DNA of 64,000 bases from Oxytricha trifallax (lineage: Eukaryota > Ciliophora > Spirotrichea > Sporadotrichida > Oxytrichidae). Positions within the stretch are counted from its first letter, which is position 1. Each line of letters opens with the position of its first letter. The position numbers were made by a program, and so were the translations under genes. This document shows, piece after piece, positions 51,717 through 63,770 of the stretch. The DNA is taken from NCBI GenBank assembly GCA_000711775.1, contig ARYC01000061.1:62001-126000 (forward strand), given 5' to 3'. The notes under the pieces are model-generated. The model searched no databases. It saw nothing but the letters and a program-made list of their open reading frames with translations, and had not been told where the DNA came from.

Positions 51717-52097
51717 CAAAACCCCAAAACCCCTTAGTGAGGTTTATAAGTGCTTTGATTTGTAGGGTATAGTTGGGGTCTTTTTGGGGTTAGTAGAGAA
51801 ATTAGGCAAATTTGTAAAATGAGAAATATAAATTAGTGAAAATAGGGTCTATTTATGATGAGTAGTATTTAGATTTACTGCTTAAGCTTAGGTATGGTAC
51901 AAGTATTATTATAGACTTAGTCAACCCTGTTATGAATTATGCGGCTATTGCAAAGCTCCTGTGCAAGAGTTCCTCAACAGTTAGGTATCATTGCTTGTTA
52001 GCTGTTTAGCATTATAACTCAGGCACTTGAAAGCATCCTGCTAGAAAATAAAAGTTCTCAAAGCACCATATTGACTACCTTTGCGACTCGAAGATTT
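51717..52097 (+). mobile_element. TBE-like (Tc1/mariner) transposon end with transposase fragment
   Basis: The left end is CAAAACCCCAAAACCCC (51717-51733), the 17-base telomere-like terminus known from hypotrich TBE elements. It is preceded by ATT, fitting their ANT target. From about 51850 a frame reads YDEQYLDLLLKLRYG and then YAAIAKLLCKSSSTVRYHCL, a helix-turn-helix typical of Tc1/mariner transposase N-termini. The frame meets a TGA and continues in a shifted frame (LESILLENKSSQSTIL). The other end and the catalytic DDE domain are absent, so this is a truncated relic. It lies between tandem copies 3 and 4. Confidence 0.8.
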
Positions 52098-52305
52098 TAA
52101 AGTAGTAAAAAATTAAAAACTCCCATCCAAATATTAATTTCTTGTAACAATTTTACAATAAAGAAAAATGTAGAATATTTTTTTAATTAAATTTAATAAT
52201 ATTATATTTAATTATAGATTGAAAGATCACTAAATTACAATAAATATGCTTAAATCAATTCTAATAAATAGAGTGATATTAAAATTTTTATAATAAAACA
52301 TAATT

Positions 52306-54165
52306 ATGAAAATATATAGCAAGCTTAAATTTCTTTCTTAACCAAATTTATTTCCATCTTTATCAATTTACTCAAGGTAATCATAAAAAAGTGAATCTTC
52401 TTAAAATTCTTTCAAAAATCAATAATAATTTTACTTTTCAACTCATAAAAACTAAGATAAAAAATAAGAGGAATAATAAAGTACTTCAAAGACTTTATCA
52501 TTTTCTGATCATTATTAGTAAAATCTATATTAAATATTTAATAATTACATATTTTAAAATACGATTCTTTAAAATAAAAATTATATAAGTGCAAATACCC
52601 TTGGCTAATTATATTTAATTTTATTAAGTTTATCAATTTTAAATATCTATGAATAATAATAAGAACATGTCTATGAGCCAAAAGAACCAATTAATTTCAA
52701 AATAAATTGTTATTTTAAAATTTAAAAATAAATAAAATTACTTTTTATATTTATTATGAACTTAAATGAATTGATAAAAATAATTTATTTTAAACAAATA
52801 ATTTAGAAATTAATTTCAAAAAAGGAGAAGATAAGCTATTAATCTATTAGTCAAAGAATTCTTATATGAGATATAAACATGAATTATTGTCAGTTTATTA
52901 AAATTAAATTAATTTACTTAAAAATCACTATTTAATTTATAAACTAGCAGATAATTATAATAATCAGTGATTTATTAGAAGACAAATTATTTTCTTTAAT
53001 AAATATTATAATACCATTTTCTCCTGATAAATATTATATTAGTATTTTTAATATTGGCGAAATATTTGTAAATATCTTTTAAGGCTCCTAATAACGATTG
53101 AGTATAATATTTTTATTGTAAAAATATCAAACTTACTCTTTGAAATTTAACCAGTATTCAAAAAAATTCATCATATAAAATCGGAATCAAAAAATCTAAC
53201 TCAGCAAAATCTATCATTCAAATGCATAAAGAATGATCTGATAAAAATCCTCCTTTAAGTGTCACGTTGAAGATTTAACTCTCCCTTTTTTACTTTTTAT
53301 CAAAATATTAAGTGTGACAGCATGCGTTCTATATTTCATAAATAGACAAAACTTACCTTGTCGATCTTATAAAAGAATATTAAAATTTTTTAAAAAAATT
53401 ATATATAAACATTACAAAGATTTCTTCACAGTTTTAACTACCTTTTGTGGCTTAAGTACTCTTTACAGTGGTTAATAACAGCAATACTTAAAAGCATATA
53501 TCTGGTTTAATTCATTCATTTCCTCATATTATAAAGTAAAATTTATTTGTAGATTTACAGAATATAAGGCTCTCTCAATATAGAATAAATTTAATATAAA
53601 AATACATAATGAGGGCATTCGTAAAAGTAATCCTAAGTAAGTTTATTGCAGATATCTACTTAAAGAGTGATGGAAAAACTGTGATATTTCTTACATAGAA
53701 TTTTGATGAATTTGAAGTAAAAATTAAAGATTTGAGATAATTTGGTGTTAAATTTTGTATTTAATTTTCATTGATATTTAATGATAAATTTGAATTTAAT
53801 TAAAAGCTCAAATAAATAACTTATCCTATTAAATAGTTTGAATTTGATGATTTAGAATAATTCAAGAGCATGCCTTAATAAATACAAGCTGATGTTAAAG
53901 GTTGTGGGAGATGCTTTATAATTAACAAAGTGATTCAAAGATCCTCGATTTACAAACAGTTCAAGGCTGTTTATATCATTTCACACGAAAGTATCATTAT
54001 TGTAATAGGTTATGAAAATATAATTGATGAGATTTGTGAGTAATTTCTCCATTAAATTGTACTTTTAATATTTCTATATAAATCTAAGTTTATAATAACG
54101 GTTACAATGATGTAATTGATGCGATTATTTAAGGTAAAGATATAAAAACTAAATTAGAAATTTGA
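52306..54165 (+). CDS. TMEM223-like mitochondrial protein, tandem copy 4
   Basis: ATG 52306 gives MKIYSKLKFLSQPNLFPSLS and FYFSTHKNQD. Blocks are YEPKEPINFK (about 52674), KKGEDKLLIYQSKNSYMRYK (about 52818), KDFFTVLTTFCGLSTLYSG (about 53419-53475), FVKVILSKFIADIYLKSDGK and FDEFEVKIKDLRQFG (about 53616-53745), CGRCFIINKV and FKAVYIISHES (about 53905-53990), and YNDVIDAIIQGKDIKTKLEI-TGA at 54165. The FFTVL..FC.G segment resembles the first membrane helix of TMEM223. Confidence 0.62.
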
Positions 54166-54584
54166 TTGAATACTTAATCTTAGAATTATAAATGTTTCAC
54201 AGAATATTATATTTTGCGAAAGAATAAAATAATTTTAATTATTTGTATTTCAATTCTTAAAATTCTATAAACATTTTTCAAAAAATTAATTTATTTTGTT
54301 TATTAATATAATAAAATTTTATGTTATTTATTTTTATTTAATTTGAAATTCTAATATTATATAATAAATTATATTATATTTTTAGCAATCTATATGCTTT
54401 TTCTTATTTCTTTTTCTTCATAATTTGCTATCATTTATTGAAAAAATTAATTTAAAATGTGAACAATTATAATTATTAATCAAAATTCTTTTCCACAATT
54501 AAGATTTTATTACTCTAATGCTTTATTTATAGAGTATTACAATGATTAATATATTATATTTAGTTTTAAATAATTTATATAAAA
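54166..54584. other. Intergenic, AT-rich
   Basis: The spacer between tandem copies 4 and 5 holds no supported feature. Confidence 0.4.
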
Positions 54585-57500
54585 ATGAAAATTTATCAAA
54601 AGTTAAGGTCCTAAACTCATTTAAGATAGTTCAGGACATTATCAATATCATGTTATGAAGCTTTACCAGTTAGAGCAAACCGAAATTCTTTAGAATATAT
54701 ATAAAAGTTTTCATTTTCAACTTTTAACAATAAAAATCAAAAATCCGATGAGAAATTAAACACAACAAAAACTAAGTCACCATCTTAAGATTAAAAAGTA
54801 AAATCAATTGAACAACATGTACCAAGCGAACCAATCAATTTCAAGAATATTAATATAATAACTTTATTTAGTATTAATTAATTAATATCTGTCATTTGAT
54901 TTTATAAAAATCATGCTATCGTTTTAATAAAATAAAAATTAATTATTAAAATAACTTATAATCAATTTCAAAAATGGTGAAGATAGATTGCTAATTTTTT
55001 CATCAAAAAGAACTTACTTACGAGTTAAACAAATATATGACATTTCTAATGTCACGACAATATTTAGTGGTCTTAATTAAATCCCTTTAATTAAAATGTA
55101 TAGAGAATTAATTTTTAGAAAAAAGCTTTACATTTAATTAAATTTAAAATTATAAATCCTTTTTAATCAAGTTTTATGTTTAAGAGAAGTCAAATAATAT
55201 TGCTCAATGATATTTCTATGCAAAATCCTTATAAATGTTAAATTGCAACTCAAAATTTTTACATTAAAATTACACTTATAACATAGGCAAAGAAATTTGT
55301 TTTAATATATATTAATTAAAGTTTATGTTTTAGTATCATATTAGTTTCATTTAAATAATTCATTTTTAATTTAAATTTTTCATATTTTATAATTTTCATC
55401 TCTCTATAAGGCTATATTTATAAAGGATATTTGTTTTCAATTCTTTTTCTCTAAACTCTTTTGATATTAATTGAATTGTTTTTTAAGAGGGAATATTTTT
55501 CCAAATATGAGATTGAGCATTTTATCATTATTATGAAGTTGTTTGGGAATCACTAAAGAATTAGTTGCTAATTTATGTTTTTAATATCTTTAATTTTTGA
55601 TTATTTATATACTCTGATAATATAATTTCCTATAATTTCTTTGAAATTACTTGACATTTTACAGAATGAGATTTTATTAGAAAAATATTTTTTTTAAGTT
55701 ATAGTAAAAAACAAGTTACCAAAGCATTAATTATTCCTTTTACTTATCATTTCCCACAGAATTTTAATAACCATAAAATATATATTAATTTATTTGGATA
55801 TTTAGAAAAAAATTTATCAAATAGGTATAGGAATTTAAGTATTAACTCTATAGGCATATTTATTTTCTGCAAATCAAATGATAAATAATTATATTAAAGA
55901 ATTAAGGAATTTAAATGTAGTGTATAAGATCTACATGTAGAATATTTTACATAGTTGTCTTTGGTCATTATCATTCTTAACATTCTATTGAGAGATAACT
56001 TTATTATTTATTTTTACAATTCTATAATTGTAAGAATTGATAAGCATTAAATATATTAATAATTAATCTTAAAAGAAAACTTTGTGTATATATTATTAAT
56101 TATCATTCAGGAAATTTTTATTTAATGTGATTAATATATAAATTAAAATCAAGCCAAAATATTTAATTCTATTTTAATGTGAGAATTATAATTTACTTAA
56201 AATAGCACATAAAAGATTCGAAATAATAATTTATATTTATATTTTAAACATTAACTTATTTGGAAATTCAACGACTACATTATATTTTTTTTTAAAATTG
56301 ATATTTTACAATACACAATCATAACCCTAAAATCTTATTTTATTAAGATTATAATTTGATAAAAAGACTTTACTAAACACTCTTTTAATTTAAATTGTGA
56401 ATTATTTTTATGTCTAAATAAATCTTATATTAGAAATAATAAGCAATTTCGTTAATACCTTAATTTAAATGAAAACATTAAGGTATTATTTCCTTTTAAA
56501 TTTTTATTATTAATCATTATTTTAACACTATATATTTCACTGAAAAATAATCCAACAATATTAAAATATATAAGTTATTGTTAAAATTAAAAATGCCTAT
56601 TATCCATTATGTATATATCATAAGTATCTCTTCACTAGTTTGGAATTAGTTTTATATTTATATTACTGTTTAATACAAACGATCTAAAATTAATTACATA
56701 ATCTATCGTACTAAACTTTTTTAATATGTATTCTACACAAAATAAACTTAACTTCTAAATAAGATATGAATAATATATATTGAAACTTTATAATAGATAA
56801 AATGATGTGAATATATATAATATATTTTCATTTAACAGATTAACATTTATATATTTTTGTGATGAATAATGATTTAAAAGTTAATTTTTGTTTTATCTTA
56901 AAGTTATTTCTTATACTTACAAGTATATAAGTCAGAAATAAACTACCATAGTACTTTATTTTCTTAAATTGAAAGAACTAAACTGATAATGATTAATTAA
57001 AACAATTAAATAAAATTAAAATTAAAGTCTTTTTCTACACAGTTTATATTTGATTCATCAGTATAAAAAGTATTTTATATAATAGTTTTATGCCTATTTC
57101 TCTAAATTTAATTAATTCGGATACTTACAAATAGTTTTTAAGTTTTCAATTCGGATACTAGCTGATAAAGTCCTAACTTCATGTGTTGCTGATATTTACT
57201 TAAAGAGAGATGGTAAAAGTGTGATTTTTGTAACTTAGAAGTTTAAAGAATTTGAGTTTGATATAAAAGATCTGAAATAAGTTGGGCATCCAAATTTCAT
57301 TATTTTCTAATTGATTGCATTTCTTTATTAATTTAGAAAAAGCACTAAATATCAATCCTTATAAATAAGTAGGTCATGATAATTTTTTGAATTTCAAAAG
57401 AATGTCTAAGAATAGTTAAGAAGGAGTTAAGGCTTATGGAAGAATAGTTTAAATAACTGACACTTCTAGACCTAAAAGACATTTAATCTTGTACCATCAC

Positions 57501-57682
57501 AATAAATTTATTACTAAATACAAATTTGATTTGTAATTAAAGTATTGTTTCCCATTTATCTGTAATTATATACTTTAGAAATAATTTTTTACATTAAAAC
57601 TCAATTCTATAATAAGAAATACGATGATGTTGTAGATGCTGCTATTAATGGGAAAGAAATCAAAGTTACAAAGGAAGATTGA
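54585..57682 (+). CDS. TMEM223-like mitochondrial protein, tandem copy 5
   Basis: ATG 54585 gives MKIYQKLRSQTHLRQFRTLS and FSFSTFNNKN. Blocks are PSEPINFKN (about 54825), GEDRLLIFSSKRTYLRVKQI and ISNVTTIFSGL (about 54975-55075), VVYKIYMQNILHSCLWSLSF (about 55918-55975), ADIYLKRDGKSVIFVTQKFK and FEFDIKDLKQVG (about 57190-57290), and KYDDVVDAAINGKEIKVTKE ending at TGA 57680-57682. Long AT-rich gaps lie at about 55080-55915 and 55980-57140, at the same positions as in copy 2. The C-terminal box is nearly identical to that of copy 2. Confidence 0.6.
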
Positions 57683-57925
57683 TATTAAAACTAAGAATAG
57701 ATATTGTAATTAATGATAAGTTGAACCTTTAATTATCATTTACAATTGAATATTAATAATAACTTGAATTTAGTTTCTTAATTGCTTGCATTTTAATTTC
57801 TTAATAGATGATATGATAAAAAGCAACATTAATAGGTAATTTATTAGCATATATTATTAAGTATGGCCAATATTTTATGGAGAAAAATTATAATAAAAAC
57901 AATATATATTATTATCAAAAATATT

Positions 57926-58279
57926 GGGGAGGAAGTTTCCTGCCCCAAAATTAAATTTTCAATTTTTTGGCAATCAAAATATTACTAACATATAGGTTCA
58001 ATCTCAATTTTCATGACCATATACTAATCAACTTATAAGAATATAAAATATTTAAGGTGTATTTTTATTCTTTGTCAAATTACATATTGATAACAATTCT
58101 AAACTTTTTGATTTTTATTAGTATATAATGCGATTTACATTGAAAATTGAATTCATTATCAAGATAAAAATGATTTTAGATGCTTTATTTTAAATAAACA
58201 TATCATAATTAATGATGAAGATTTTAAAAAATTTAAAAGAATTACATATTTTTATGTATGGGGCAGGAAACTTCCCCCC
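57926..58279. mobile_element. MITE, family GGGAGGAAGTTTCCT, copy 2
   Basis: The left end is GGGGAGGAAGTTTCCTGCCCC and the right end GGGGCAGGAAACTTCCCCCC, an inverted repeat of about 21 bp. Flanking 8-base sequences AAAATATT (57918-57925) and AAAACATT (58280-58287) match at seven of eight positions and are the likely target duplication. An internal block, CATAATTAATGATGAAGATT, is shared with 4829-5116. It is intergenic, between tandem copies 5 and 6, and non-coding. Confidence 0.78.
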
Positions 58280-58944
58280 AAAACATTTAATTAACTGAAA
58301 ATTTAAGTCATACTAATTCATCTATTTTATATAAAATTATGGTCTCGATTAAATTCAATGTTTACATTTGTAATAAAATTATTAATTTCAATTTATATAT
58401 TTTAAAATCCGAAATATTTATAATTAATATTACAAAAAAATAATACTATAAATAATTTTATTTACTTTTTTTTACATACAATTTTTATAAAATCTCCCTT
58501 TAATTGTGAAATTAGGACTATATATAAGAGAAATAACTGTAATTATTATTCAAAACTGTAATAACTTAATTTTTTTAAAATGACATATATTCAAAATAAA
58601 TTTCAATTTTATTCAACTTATGATTGATATTAGACATTAATATAAAAAAAACTACCTAGAAATTAAAAAATATAATATAGGAGAGCTACTCAAGAATTCT
58701 AACAAAGTTTAAATTCTGTTAATCAAGCAATATATTACATTTTGTCTATAGATTAACTGATACTAATTTGATTGAAGTAAATAAATAATATTTATTAAGA
58801 AAATATTCTTTACTTTTTACAAACATACACTTTGACTATAAATAATGACAAATTCCTTATTAAGATAATAATTTTATTGAATAAACCATAAATCATAAAT
58901 TAAATTAAAATTTTACATAAAATACAATAATAATATTAATAATT
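58280..58944. other. Intergenic, AT-rich
   Basis: The spacer between the MITE and tandem copy 6 shows no coding or repeat feature. Confidence 0.4.
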
Positions 58945-60297
58945 ATGAAAATATATAGCAAAGTAAGACAGCTAAGTCATTTTAGATATACGAGTTTTCC
59001 CTCGAATTCCCCTCTTTAACAACAAATATATACGAATGCCTCTAGTCAAGAAACCATATTAATTCATTAAAAAAACCAATTTTCAACAAATAACAATGAA
59101 AACTCTTATAATGAATAAGAAACACATTCATCTTCATAACTCTATGATCCGATTAAACCAATTCATTTCCGTTAAATTATATATATATATATTTATAAAA
59201 GTATATATTATATTAAATTGCTGTAAATTTAAAACATTAAATTTATAGCAACTTTTAATTGCATTTAATTAATTTTAATTTCAAAAAGGGGGAGTATAAT
59301 TTACTGATTTTCTAGGCAGAGGACAAATATTATAGATTTAAGCATCTCAGAGACCTTTTCATTGTATCCTCCATTTTTAGTGGATTCAATACTGTATATC
59401 ATATAAGTATGCAACATTATCTATACGCCTTCTTCTGGTGGTAGTTAGTTCCCACATTCTATTATTAAATTACATAATAATTACATAAAAATAATAAGTA
59501 AGAATAATGAATTTTACAATAGGCTTTTCATATTATATAGGGTAAATAAAGCAAAAGGTTTTAAGTAAATTTGTAAAAAAAATTATATTATCAACTGAAT
59601 TATGATATTAAGTTTCTATGTTTTTTGAGTCATAAATTATGTTCACAGATACATTTATTGAATATTATTTCAATCATTATTTTTATTAGAAGATTTAGTA
59701 AGTCATTTCATTAATATCTACTGAGATTGTTCTTTAATAGTATTTTAAACAAATGCATAGCAGATGTGTACTTGAATGACGATGGAAAAACCTTATTATT
59801 TGTCAACTAGAGATTTGTATAATTTCAAGTCTAAATTAAAGACTTGTAATAATGACGGGCAAATATTTATTTTATTTATAGTACATCTAAAGCATATAAA
59901 TATATTTAAAAAAATGTATTAAATGATTATAAATTAAATAATTTAAATTTAATTTATAATTAATTATTATATTCAAATTTTTTGTCTCCTATTTAAATAA
60001 CTAGAACTAGAGGATTAAGATAAATTCTCATAATTGCCTCTAAACATACAAACTTCAATAAAAAGTCGGAGAAGGTTACTAAAAACTAGTTAAATTGATA
60101 GAGGCTAAACTTAAAGTGACTTTATTATCTTGCCAACTAAAAATGAGATTATTGCTATCAAATTAAATTTAATTAATATTTAAGAAAATATTTAATTAAA
60201 GTTTCATTAATTTTTTGAGATTAAGGGCTACGAAGATGTTTTAGAAGCTGTAATATTAGGCAAAGAAATCAAAGTTACTAAGGATGATATATAATGA
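58945..60297 (+). CDS. TMEM223-like mitochondrial protein, tandem copy 6
   Basis: ATG 58945 gives MKIYSKVRQLSHFRYTSFPS and NQFSTNNNEN. Blocks are YDPIKPIHFR (about 59140), KHLRDLFIVSSIFSGFNTVY (about 59340-59400), the membrane part SMQHYLYAFFWWQLVPTFY (about 59406-59465), CIADVYLNDDGKTLLFVNQR and FQVQIKDL (about 59755-59850), and YEDVLEAVILGKEIKVTKDD-IQ-TGA ending at 60297. This is the shortest complete member at the DNA level, with both membrane segments recognisable. Confidence 0.62.
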
Positions 60298-60645
60298 GTA
60301 CACTTTATTATGAATAATTTTGGTTACATATATCAAAAGACATCATTTAACATTTAATTTATTTAATTTTCATGTGCATTTGCTGAAATAAACATTAATA
60401 AAACAATTTTAAAAGAATGGATATATGCATGCTTAATAATTTATTATAAGCTTTCAACTATAAAATTTAATTGAAATATTTGATTCAAAATATATTTTTA
60501 TTCATAGTTTATTAAAACTTCCATAATGAATTAAATTGTTAATTTTTACTTATAGCTCTTAATAAAATGATACACTGAAATATTTACATAAATATATAGT
60601 GCTTGTCATAATTATTTATTATATTTGATTTTATAAATTACAAAA
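60298..60645. other. Intergenic, AT-rich
   Basis: The spacer between tandem copies 6 and 7 holds no supported feature. Confidence 0.4.
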
Positions 60646-62242
60646 ATGATAAAAATAAGTAAATAATTCTTGAGATTTTAGAACAAAAACAGGCTTTTCA
60701 TTTATATATTATGTTGTTTTTATGATATGAATATAATATTTTTACTTTTTACTTTTTATTAATTTTATTTTTAGCTTTTCTCGGTCTGTTAACTGAATCA
60801 AATAAATAATAGCAGTCAACTGATTATTTCAAGAAGTTTTTAATTCAGTTCTGGTAATAATAGCAACAAAAATAGCAATGCTTAAATAAAAAAAATTACA
60901 ACTTTTTAAATTACAGTTTATTTTTTAATTAAGATTTTATAAGCAATTATAATATACAAAAAAGTATCATCATATTGATAGTATAAATTTATATACTTTT
61001 TGAATAAAAAAATAATTCATTAGATATTGAATTTAAATTAAATTTTAATTTTATAACTTTAAAATAATACTGAGACAGATAAATAGCCGGAATAGAAATC
61101 TTAAGTAGAATAATACTTTGAAGACTTTGTGATAACAATAATTATTATGTTTTTCTTATTAATTATGATTTTAACTATTTTGTTTACTTAATAGTTGATT
61201 AATAATTAGTAATAATTAAATGAATATATGACTTTGAACTACATCAGCCAAGATATCAATTGACTTTTCAACCAGACGAAGAGAGTGTAGTTATATATGA
61301 AGACCCAATTAACACTCTAAAACCACTTAGAATTCAAGATTTTATGAGAATATTCACATTGACTAGCACAATTCATACCCTCAGAATGTTTTATAAAGAT
61401 GTTAGACACATGAAGTTGACAACTTTTATTTAAATATTATAAATAATTACACAGCAATTTCAATTCTAAATATTATAAGTTATAATAATTATTAAAGTTT
61501 AGTTTCAGGCTTGTTGGATGGATAACACTTCTTATTCCCACATACTCAATATTCTTTGTGAATAACGCACTTATTAAATATATCATCAAGGAGATTAGGC
61601 TTACCAGAGATGGAAAAAACATTTAGATTTAAACTTTAGGGGGAAATCAATATGAAATTAAGATTTAGGATATTGCTACATCTAGGAAGAAAATTCATAA
61701 AATATTGATATATTTAATTCAAAGTTATTATCCAATTTATACTTATAAAATTATTTGTATGTAAACACTGATAAATTTAATTTAATTTGTTCTATTTTAA
61801 TACTATAAGGCCCTAATGTGTCAAGAATAGATTACAACATGATTCAAGGAGTGAACCTATTCTAGATCATAGCAGTAAGAAAAGTGAAAAATAACAAAAG
61901 TGTGAGCAAACATGAAAGAATTTAAAGTAATTTCAGAAACAATGAGGATTCAAGTGCTTAAAGCTACTTTTGGAGTAAAGTTGATGCGAGTGAGTAAAAT
62001 GTGTTTTTGCTTTATGATAGTAAGGAGGCGGATGAAGAGGATGATGCTGAAAATGGCTATGATGAAGATGATCCTAAAATGTTAATAATTATCACAATCA
62101 AATTAATAGAATTATAAATATCTTATGATCCAAATCAATTGTATGAGGATGTTGTGAAAGCCATATTAAAAGGAAAAGAGATTAAGGTAACCTATAGTGA
62201 TAAGGACTTGTCTGACGAAGAGGATCAAAAAGATAAAGATTA
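60646..62242 (+). CDS. TMEM223-like protein, tandem copy 7, with acidic insertions
   Basis: ATG 60646 gives MIKISKQFLRFQNKN. After a pointer-defined IES (60693-60773) it continues LFSVCQLNQ to SRSFQFSSGNNSN, the family cleavage-type motif. Later blocks are EPGIEILSRI-type acidic sequence (about 61090), PFQPDEESVVIYEDPIN (about 61267), a membrane segment FMRIFTLTSTIHTLRMFYKD (about 61343), GWITLLIPTYSIFFVNNALI (about 61520), EIRLTRDGKNIQIQTLGG (about 61590), FWSKVDA and VFLLYDSKEADEEDDAENGY (about 61970-62060), and LYEDVVKAILKGKEIKVTYS. The tail DKDLSDEEDQKDKD is extended beyond the usual end; TGA is at 62240-62242. Acidic additions set it apart from copies 1-6. Confidence 0.6.
60693..60773 (+). 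other. IES with 7-bp GCTTTTC pointer in tandem copy 7
   Basis: GCTTTTC occurs at 60693-60699 and 60774-60780. Removing 81 bases with one pointer copy joins FQNKNR to LFSVCQLNQ in frame and brings the presequence together with its cleavage motif. The insert is AT-rich and lacks a GT start. Confidence 0.85.
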
Positions 62243-62368
62243 AACAAAGTGAAAATTTTGATATATTATAAGCATGATTATTTAATTAATTTAAACCACA
62301 CTTTTGGCATTTTTGCAATTGCAAGAAGAATACTATTTTATAATTTAAATTAAAATCAAAACTAAAAA

Positions 62369-63609
62369 ATGAAACTGTAATAAAAATATCTGAATACTCT
62401 CTCATTCTAATTCAATCCAATAACAGCAAGATCTAAAAATATTTAGTAAAATCACTCATAAATCTATATACAATAACCCCATTAACTAATAAATATCCGC
62501 TTTTAACAAATCTCAGATTTTAATAGAAATAAAAGAGGGGCTAATCCTACAAATAAAAGATCTAACTTGAAGAAACCATTTTAAAGGACAATTGAATTTG
62601 AATCGAAAGTTGATTAATTATAGATTTATCAGCAATGCTTCTGGTATGAAAATTTAATTATAAATGCTAATAAAATACCTTAATATTGCAGTGCTCTCAC
62701 TTGGACATGCTTTCTAAGTGCATGCCTTACATTTTAATTTATTCTATTTTTATGCAATGTTTTCTATATAATTATTTAAGATTAAATCATAAATTGACAT
62801 AATATTTACAAATAATCATTATGAGTAAATAAAATGAGCATAGAAAGTAATTTAAATAAATTTATGATACATTGTACTTAAAATTCAAGATATGTTTAGT
62901 GCTCTTTCCAGCTTGGATATTCAGTGCATATTCAAAGTATTTCTATAAAAATTATATCTAAAAGGTATTTATAACCTAAATTCACTTGCAGGCTGATGGG
63001 GAAAGAGTAAAACTATAATTGTTTAATGGAGATATTTTAGAAGTACCAATAAAAAATATTAGGGAAGCCAAATTACCTGATTATTTTGACTTCTATCTAT
63101 ATGGGGAAAGGTTTTACTATATAGATATTATAGTATTTTTAATTATCTTAATTAAAAAAGTTAATTATATAATTTTAAATGAGGAATAATTAAATAATTA
63201 AATAAATTTGAATGTATTTTGCTATAAGCATTATGCATTACTTTTTTATAAAATTGTGTGATAATTTAAAAATAAATTAACTATGCAAGTTAGATGATGA
63301 ATGTAAATTTATTAGTGATCGAAGATAAAGAATAAATTCAATTATTAGAAAAAGAGAAGTAAGAAAGCTCTAAACTTGGGAAATAAGGCAGCGCCAAAGT
63401 AGAATTCCAAGAAAATAGAAAAATTAAAACCAAAACCAAATAATAAGAACAATTGAAGTCATATTTCTTGATTCATTATGTAAACGGACTTATAAAAATA
63501 TAAATTTAATTATAAATAATTATATTTTATTAATTGTAGCGATTATGATGATGTTTTTAGGAAGATTATAAAGGGATAAGATATTGATACTTATATTATT
63601 GATGATTGA
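62369..63609 (+). CDS. TMEM223-like protein, tandem copy 8, diverged
   Basis: ATG 62369 gives MKLQQKYLNTLSFQFNPITA. Blocks are RTIEFESKVDQLQIYQQCFW (about 62585-62645), a membrane part HALHFNLFYFYAMFSI (about 62719), ADGERVKLQLFNGDILEVPI and LPDYFDFYLYGERFYYID (about 62992-63125), and the C-terminal box YDDVFRKIIKGQDIDTYIID-D-TGA at 63607-63609. The ADGE.V.L.L..G...VPIKNI stretch is even closer to the animal TMEM223 pattern (GG..VTLTT...VPL..V) than copies 1-6. A charged segment at about 63300-63450 (KEKQESSKLG type) is specific to this copy. Confidence 0.55.
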
Positions 63610-63770
63610 GTATATATTAATCTCAGATTATAAAAAAAGTTATGAAACTGTTATAGATTTAATTCTCAAACCTGTTTTTCATTTAGTACTATACTCATTA
63701 TGAAATAAAATCTGTAATTTTTTAATGGCATTTTAGTGAATTATAATAGTTGATTAATAAATTATTAAAG

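Noticed and set aside
51717-51733. C4A4 repeats as a true telomere or chromosome end
   Set aside because: Exactly 17 bases, internal, next to an ANT site and a transposase-like frame: a TBE-type terminus, not a telomere.
52391-52588. 65-codon standard-code frame
   Set aside because: Out of frame with the presequence of tandem copy 4, which is conserved across the array.
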